The translations under genes were made by a program, and so were the position numbers. The notes below the pieces were generated by a model. That model did no database searches, had not been told where the DNA came from, and was given only the letters and a program-made list of their open reading frames with translations. From the NCBI GenBank assembly GCA_964484935.1, contig CAZAFW010000050.1, positions 1 through 10,348 of the forward strand: 10,348 nucleotides of DNA, given 5' to 3'. The DNA is from BM714 sp964484935. Lineage in GTDB: Bacteria; Bacillota; Clostridia; Peptostreptococcales; BM714. Shown here piece by piece: positions 6,228 through 10,348 of the stretch; position 1 is the stretch's first letter; each line of letters begins with the position of its first letter.

Positions 6228-6283
6228 GCTGATTTCACAATGCGGTCAAGGTTTCATATTGCAAAACATCGACCGAAATCAGC
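6228..6283. repeat. Stem-loop between convergent genes
   Basis: GCTGATTTC (6228-6236) pairs with GAAATCAGC (6275-6283), and GGTC (6244-6247) with GACC (6271-6274). This makes 13 pairs with a one-sided bulge and a 23-nt loop. The right arm overlaps the sequence ACCGAAAT used by the alternative hairpin at 6272-6316, so the two structures exclude each other. It may be a dispersed palindromic repeat or a 3'-end structure. I cannot tell which. Confidence 0.55.
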
Positions 6284-6321
6284 AAATACAAAAGCATTAA
6301 TAAAAGACATTTCGGTTTTTT
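6272..6321 (+). terminator. Possible second terminator, large loop
   Basis: ACCGAAAT (6272-6279) pairs with ATTTCGGT (6309-6316) and is followed by a T run to 6321 and, after one G, six more Ts. The eight-pair stem and T tract suit a terminator on the plus strand, but the loop of about 29 nt is large. It would back up the hairpin at 6166. Confidence 0.4.
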
Positions 6322-6363
6322 GTTTTTTGCCTTTGTCTTTTATTTTCTTTTTGTTTTTCCTTT

Positions 6364-6384
6364 CCAACTGACCAACTGACCAAC
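6364..6384 (+). repeat. Short octamer repeat block E
   Basis: Two full copies of the 8-bp unit CTGACCAA (6368-6375 and 6376-6383), preceded by half a copy (CCAA). It is related to the heptad CTGACAA by one extra C and lies in the same T-rich context. It is a minor variant of the repeat family. Confidence 0.6.
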
Positions 6385-6419
6385 TTTCTGTTCTTGCTGT
6401 TTCTTTGCCCTTGTTTTTC

Positions 6420-6447
6420 CTGATATCTGACATCTGACATCTGTTCT
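6420..6447 (+). repeat. Heptad repeat block F
   Basis: Four units at 6420-6447: CTGATAT, CTGACAT, CTGACAT and a decayed CTGTTCT, preceded by TTTTTC. The 5' junction and first two units match block A (2049-2071) read on the minus strand. The block ends exactly at the stop codon of the DUF1893 gene, so it abuts but does not enter coding sequence. Confidence 0.85.
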
Positions 6448-6875
6448 TATTTCTTTCCCAAAAACTCCTTAAGCCTTTCCTTCAAGACCTCAGTTTCATC
6501 ATGCCCAAGGTCACCCGCCAGAAGCTCCATTGGGCACTTTCCTGTTTTTCCCCTGTTCTGTATGAAAGGCACCTTTCTGCCGAATTCGCAGTATATGTCC
6601 GCTTCGGAGAGCACTCTTTCAGCCTCCTCGCTAAGCACCGCAGCATAGAGATTGACAATCCCCGCATCTACAGCAAGCATTGCCGCCGCCTTTCCTATGA
6701 CCTTGTCTGCAAGGCTGCTTGCAAGGGCCGCCTCCCTTTCCTTGGTGGCTACATCATACATGGGGCCTATTCCGCGCCTGTTGTCCCTCATGAGCACTTC
6801 CCCGTCCTTTACCAGCACTAGGGCCCTGCCCTCGCTCTCAAGTATTTCAATAGCCTTCTTCAAGTCGTTTTTCAT
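6447..6875 (-). CDS. DUF1893 (TM1506-like) deaminase-fold protein
   Basis: A 142-residue cytoplasmic protein matching the TM1506/DUF1893 family, which has a cytidine-deaminase-like fold of unknown function. Recognisable parts are the N-terminal strand region ALVLVKDGEVL (18-28), the helix KVIGKAAAMLA (58-68) where classical deaminases have their HAE motif, and the C-terminal block GRKVPFIQNRGKTGKCPMELL (99-119). The classical zinc-binding HxE and PCxxC set is not present, so ordinary deaminase catalysis is doubtful. The ATG is preceded by an unusually strong GGGGGGAGGAG stretch 4 nt upstream. It is last in the pgi operon, 12 nt after the carrier gene, and ends against a repeat block. The family assignment is good; the role is unknown. 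Confidence 0.85.
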   Translation of the reverse strand: MKNDLKKAIEILESEGRALVLVKDGEVLMRDNRRGIGPMYDVATKEREAALASSLADKVIGKAAAMLAVDAGIVNLYAAVLSEEAERVLSEADIYCEFGRKVPFIQNRGKTGKCPMELLAGDLGHDETEVLKERLKEFLGKK

Positions 6876-6887
6876 GTCTCCTCCCCC

Positions 6888-7811
6888 CTAGACCAGCATC
6901 ACTATCACCGGTATGGTGAAAATGGACACAAATGTCGAGATGAATACGAGTCTCGACGCAAGATGGTAGTCGTTTTTGTATTTGGATGCCATGAGGGCCG
7001 TATTCGCCGCAGTCGGCATTCCTGAAATAACCGCGGGTATTCCAACCATGTATCCAGTAAAACCCAAAGCCTTTAAAGAATAGAGAACGGCAAGGGGAAC
7101 CAGGGTCTGCCTTAGCACCGAATATACCAGAGCCTTCTTGTCCGTAAGTATGTCTCTTGAATCCACATCCGCAAGTATGGATCCTATGAAAATCATGGAC
7201 AGGGGCATTGTCGCTCCCCCGAGTATCCCCAATGTGTCGTAGATTATCTCAGGCAGGTGTATGGAGAAGAGGAACAGAATAAATCCTACAAAGACAGATA
7301 TTATTGCAGGATTTATGAACTTCTTAAATTCAAAGCTGGAAACCTGCCCCTTGAATTCCTCATGGTCCTTTGTAAGTATCCATAAGCCGAATGTCCATAT
7401 GAACAGATTGAAAGGCAAATTAAAAATGGCCGTATAGAAAACCCCGATTTTTCCATAAACGGAATTGACAACGGGATATCCCATGTAGGCCACATTGACA
7501 AATATGAAAGCGTATTGATAAATTACCTTCTGGCTGATTTCCCCTCCAACAATCTTCGGTATAAAAAAAGAAAAAAGCATTATTACAAAGTAGATGACTA
7601 AAGATATGAGAAGAATCTTCCCGCTCTTTATAAGCATTTCCGGTGAAAAATCGAAATTCATCGACGTCAGTATGAGGGAAGGAAGCATGACATAAAGCAC
7701 AAGATTTATCATTCCATCATTAAGTTCGTTGCTGATTATCTTGAGCCTCTTGGCAACGAATCCCGTAATTATCATAAAAAACAATATAAGAACCTGCTGT
7801 ACAACTACCAA
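6888..7811 (-). CDS. AEC-family transporter (auxin efflux carrier / malate permease type)
   Basis: A 307-residue inner-membrane carrier with ten predicted helices in two five-helix halves (roughly 4-21, 35-52, 64-87, 96-117, 125-147, then 167-185, 190-212, 228-247, 252-273 and 286-306). Family marks are NVAYMGYPVV (106-115), NPAIISVFVG (167-176), MPLSMIFIGSILA (202-214) and SGMPTAANTAL (263-273). Bacterial members move organic anions such as malate, but the substrate cannot be read from sequence. The start is a TTG at 7811, because GGGGGA (7823-7818) sits 6 nt before it and no ATG or GTG is as well placed. The ribosome binding site overlaps the stop codon of the preceding gene, suggesting translational coupling. 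It is the third gene of the pgi operon. Confidence 0.9.
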   Translation of the reverse strand: MVVVQQVLILFFMIITGFVAKRLKIISNELNDGMINLVLYVMLPSLILTSMNFDFSPEMLIKSGKILLISLVIYFVIMLFSFFIPKIVGGEISQKVIYQYAFIFVNVAYMGYPVVNSVYGKIGVFYTAIFNLPFNLFIWTFGLWILTKDHEEFKGQVSSFEFKKFINPAIISVFVGFILFLFSIHLPEIIYDTLGILGGATMPLSMIFIGSILADVDSRDILTDKKALVYSVLRQTLVPLAVLYSLKALGFTGYMVGIPAVISGMPTAANTALMASKYKNDYHLASRLVFISTFVSIFTIPVIVMLV

Positions 7812-7822
7812 TTTGTTTCCCC

Positions 7823-9025
7823 CTATCCTATACCCTTCGAATCAAAAAAATCATATATATCGTCTTCCCCGCTGTTTACAAACTCATAAAACACAGGATC
7901 CTCCATCACAAGTTTCTCGTTCAAGGAAAGCATGTCTCTATAATCCTTCCTATCTAGGATGTCCTGCGCCTCCTTCAATTTTTCCCCTTCGAAAGAAACC
8001 ACAACAAGCTGTTCTCCCCGCGTTATGAAATACACACTGTGAATGTCCCCGTTGAGATAATAAAGATCCTTCTTCACATGGTCATTGTCCTTGTTGAAAG
8101 AGGTGAAAAGAACTCCCGCCTCGTGTATGCTGTCCATCATGCTTGGATTCTCTATCTTGAAAATCATCAGAAACTCCTCTAATGCTTCTATTTCATATAT
8201 TGCAAGGTGCTCCGTCTTCTTTAAAAGAAATGCCGCCTCTATGTTCGATACCCGCATCTCCTCCAATTTTCTGGCCGATCTTATCTTGTAGCCTTCTTCT
8301 CCGCAGACGATGTTAAGTTCCGAATGCACTAACAGATATCCCGACTTGGAATCCACAAGAGACTCGGCCCGGCAAAGCCTCCCCCTGCGGGAACGCCTCT
8401 TGCAAGTAACCTCGTTCCTTAGAAGAACCCCTTCCTTTACATCCGCCCGCAGATTATCCTCGGTGATCTTGTCCAAGAGAAAATCCGCCGAGGCATGGTC
8501 CTTGCCGAACACTCTCATCAAAAAATAATTGATGCAGTGCGAATCGCTTTCAAGCGGTTCGCAAATCTTGTTCATCAGCTTTTTTTCATCATCGTTTGAT
8601 AAAGAAATGGGAATATCGAAAAATTTTTCAAATTCCGCGCTTCCTTCAGGCAAAGATTCATCTTTACTCAAATTCAAACCATAAAACCATTTTATCAGAT
8701 AGACAAACTCATTGTAAGAAATACTTACAAAGGTTCCTCCAAGTCCGCCCATCATGTGCATTGCTATATAGTCCACTTCATAAATGTTTGGATTTATGAG
8801 GCTTTCGTATCCGTCTATTCCGTATGCTTCACTGTCCAGATGGAAAAACTGATAAAAAAAATCGCCGCTTCCAAGCTCCCAGCACACTTTTACGCCAACA
8901 ACACCCATCAGCCTGGTATTGGTGGCCTTTGCCCATCTAAAGCTCTCAGGCCCTATTCCCGAGAGATTTCCCTGGTCGCGGCCACCCTTTAAAATTTTAA
9001 GTTCTGACGATTTCTTCTCCATCAT
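7823..9025 (-). CDS. Conserved-looking hypothetical protein, 400 residues
   Basis: I do not recognise a family. The 400-residue protein is acidic overall, has no signal peptide and no membrane helix, and is probably cytoplasmic. Notable parts: a glycine-containing hydrophobic stretch MHMMGGLGGTFVSISYNEFVYLIKWFYG (89-116); a basic cysteine-flanked patch CKRRSRRGRLC (208-218), which could contact nucleic acid or phosphate; a helical charged region (250-290); and a very acidic tail (386-396). It starts at tandem ATGs (9025 or 9022) behind AGGTGGG, a modest ribosome binding site. It lies 27 nt after pgi and 11 nt before the carrier gene, so it is clearly part of that operon. Base composition resembles its neighbours. 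Its place in the operon suggests a metabolic or regulatory role, but that is guesswork. Confidence 0.85.
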   Translation of the reverse strand: MMEKKSSELKILKGGRDQGNLSGIGPESFRWAKATNTRLMGVVGVKVCWELGSGDFFYQFFHLDSEAYGIDGYESLINPNIYEVDYIAMHMMGGLGGTFVSISYNEFVYLIKWFYGLNLSKDESLPEGSAEFEKFFDIPISLSNDDEKKLMNKICEPLESDSHCINYFLMRVFGKDHASADFLLDKITEDNLRADVKEGVLLRNEVTCKRRSRRGRLCRAESLVDSKSGYLLVHSELNIVCGEEGYKIRSARKLEEMRVSNIEAAFLLKKTEHLAIYEIEALEEFLMIFKIENPSMMDSIHEAGVLFTSFNKDNDHVKKDLYYLNGDIHSVYFITRGEQLVVVSFEGEKLKEAQDILDRKDYRDMLSLNEKLVMEDPVFYEFVNSGEDDIYDFFDSKGIG

Positions 9026-9052
9026 TTATTGCACCCACCTTAAAAGCATTTC

Positions 9053-10348
9053 CTATTTATCCGGATTACCCTTGTCTTCAGTCTCCATCATGTATTTTCT
9101 TGTCAGCACCTTTCCCAGTTCCACACCCGGCTGATTGAAAGCGTTTATGTTCAAAAGCTCTCCGCAATAGGCCGTCTTGAGCTCCTGCATGTATATGAAC
9201 TGCCCGACAGTCTCCTCGTTTATTTCAGGGAAAACAACAGTCAGAACCGGTCTTCCAAATTCCGAAAGGGCGTCACTAGTGGCTGACTGCTCCGCATTCA
9301 TGAGTTCCGAAAGCCCCCTGCCGGCCAATACGGAAAGACTGTCGAAATTAGAGAACTGACTTGGAATTGCCATCTCCCTGCGAAACCTTTCAACCCTTAT
9401 AAATGTTATTACCTTGTCGTCCGGACCCTCCGCGTAAAGCTGAACTTGGGAATGCTGATCTATTGTGCCAAGAGCCTTAACAGGGGTCTGCCCGGTATTG
9501 ACGGTCTTTTCGTCATTGTCCTTTTTCTTTCCCAGGCTCTCTGCCCACAGCTGGGCGTACCAGTCCGACATATATTTCAGCCTATCGGCATAGGGCATCA
9601 TCACAGAGATGTTTCTTCCTGCTTTCATCATTGCATAGTGGACAGCCGCATCCATGAGAGCGGGATTGTCCTCCGGATAGAAGTTGCTGCAGCGTTCCGA
9701 CATGGCCGAGGCTCCCCTGAGAAGCCCGTCTATGTCTATTCCGCATGTGGCCGCCGAAAGAAGACCCACGGGGGACAAAACCGAAAAACGCCCTCCTACA
9801 TTGTTTGGAATGAAAAAAGTATCAAAGCCCTTTTCCCTGGAAATATCAAGCAATATGCTGTTTTCTCTGTCTGTGGTGGCTATAATCCTTTCTGCAACAG
9901 CCTTTTGGGGAAGGCTTTTGCTTAGCCAATCATAGACTATCATGAAATTGGACATTGTCTCGGCCGTGCCCCCCGATTTGCTTATCACATTGAAGACGGT
10001 ATGCTCTGGCTCAAGCATGTCCAAAAGGTCTCCCACGCTCTCGGGGTCGGGATTGTCAAGCATGTAGAAACGCGGACCCTTCCGGACGCTCTTTGGTTTT
10101 TCGTTGTAGTACTTGCCGTTTAAGGCTTCCTGGAGAGCAAGGCTTCCCAGGTTGGACCCGCCTATTCCTATCAAGACGAAATTTTCAAACCTGTCCCTTA
10201 TCCATTCCGCCTTTTCCTTTACGCGGCCTATGTCCTCCTGGTGCTTTATGAGTTCCATGAATCCAAGATAGCCTTGATTCCTTTTTCTTAAAACTCTGCT
10301 GAAGGCATGCTCCAAATCGTGAATCATTCCCGTCAAATCAGCTTTCGA
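9053..10348 (-). CDS. pgi: Glucose-6-phosphate isomerase (5' end outside window)
   Basis: Interconverts glucose 6-phosphate and fructose 6-phosphate in glycolysis and gluconeogenesis. The frame remains open to the window edge, and only about 58 residues precede the IGIGGSNLG phosphate-binding motif, where about 75-80 are usual in Gram-positive Pgi of about 450 residues. The true start therefore lies beyond 10348; the TTG at 10336 is not a convincing start. Numbering from that TTG, motifs are IGIGGSNLG (56-64), SKSGGTAET (119-127), PNNVGGRFSVLSPVG (177-191, the first PGI signature), AQLWAESLGK (261-270, with the expected catalytic Glu), TIDQHSQVQL (291-300, with the catalytic His) and FNQPGVELGK near the C terminus (second signature). 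It is the first visible gene of a four-gene operon; its promoter is not in the window. Confidence 0.96.
   Translation of the reverse strand, partial: SKADLTGMIHDLEHAFSRVLRKRNQGYLGFMELIKHQEDIGRVKEKAEWIRDRFENFVLIGIGGSNLGSLALQEALNGKYYNEKPKSVRKGPRFYMLDNPDPESVGDLLDMLEPEHTVFNVISKSGGTAETMSNFMIVYDWLSKSLPQKAVAERIIATTDRENSILLDISREKGFDTFFIPNNVGGRFSVLSPVGLLSAATCGIDIDGLLRGASAMSERCSNFYPEDNPALMDAAVHYAMMKAGRNISVMMPYADRLKYMSDWYAQLWAESLGKKKDNDEKTVNTGQTPVKALGTIDQHSQVQLYAEGPDDKVITFIRVERFRREMAIPSQFSNFDSLSVLAGRGLSELMNAEQSATSDALSEFGRPVLTVVFPEINEETVGQFIYMQELKTAYCGELLNINAFNQPGVELGKVLTRKYMMETEDKGNPDK

Noticed and set aside
9446..9925. Plus-strand 159-codon frame inside pgi
   Set aside because: It is antisense to pgi, whose signatures are intact; no ribosome binding site or recognisable domain.
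10334..10336. TTG at 10336 as the start of pgi
   Set aside because: The frame stays open to the window edge and the N-terminal region would be shorter than in relatives, so the gene is better described as running off the window.

Overview
The window looks like chromosomal DNA of a low-to-moderate GC Firmicute, most likely a clostridial anaerobe. The evidence is an S-box (SAM-I) riboswitch in front of metK, strong purine-rich ribosome binding sites, a sigma-A type promoter, a Gram-positive-style glucose-6-phosphate isomerase, and a TM1506/DUF1893 protein. I cannot name the genus. Most genes are core or conserved accessory genes; I see no phage, transposase, rRNA, tRNA or CRISPR.

Layout. Positions 2-1955 (minus strand) hold metK and, upstream of it, a small membrane protein of the COG2426 'small multidrug export' family. 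Between them sit a consensus promoter and a complete SAM-I riboswitch with its intrinsic terminator. Positions 1956-2633 are a long divergent intergenic region with no credible gene. It holds blocks of degenerate 7-bp tandem repeats and a foldback element of about 165 nt. Positions 2634-6165 (plus strand) form a two-gene operon: a TtcA-family tRNA thiolation enzyme, then a 928-residue secreted phosphodiester glycosidase (NAGPA/DUF2233) with extra C-terminal domains. The operon ends at a 12-bp perfect terminator hairpin. Positions 6195-6446, between convergent genes, carry more heptad repeat blocks and a second hairpin. Positions 6447-10348 (minus strand) are a tight four-gene operon, in transcription order: pgi (5' end outside the window), an unrecognised 400-residue protein, an AEC-family carrier and a DUF1893 protein, with gaps of 27, 11 and 12 nt.

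How parts work together. metK is controlled by its own product: SAM binding should stabilise the aptamer and allow the terminator to form. The TtcA homologue modifies tRNA; its operon partner is exported and probably acts on cell-wall or extracellular glycoconjugates, so the pairing is not explained by an obvious pathway. The pgi operon joins central sugar metabolism to an organic-acid/anion carrier and two proteins of unknown role.

The most unusual feature is the family of heptad repeats (CTG plus four variable bases). They usually occur as blocks of four units beside pyrimidine-rich tracts, are confined to the two longer intergenic regions, and occur in both orientations. The long foldback element is the second item worth following up.
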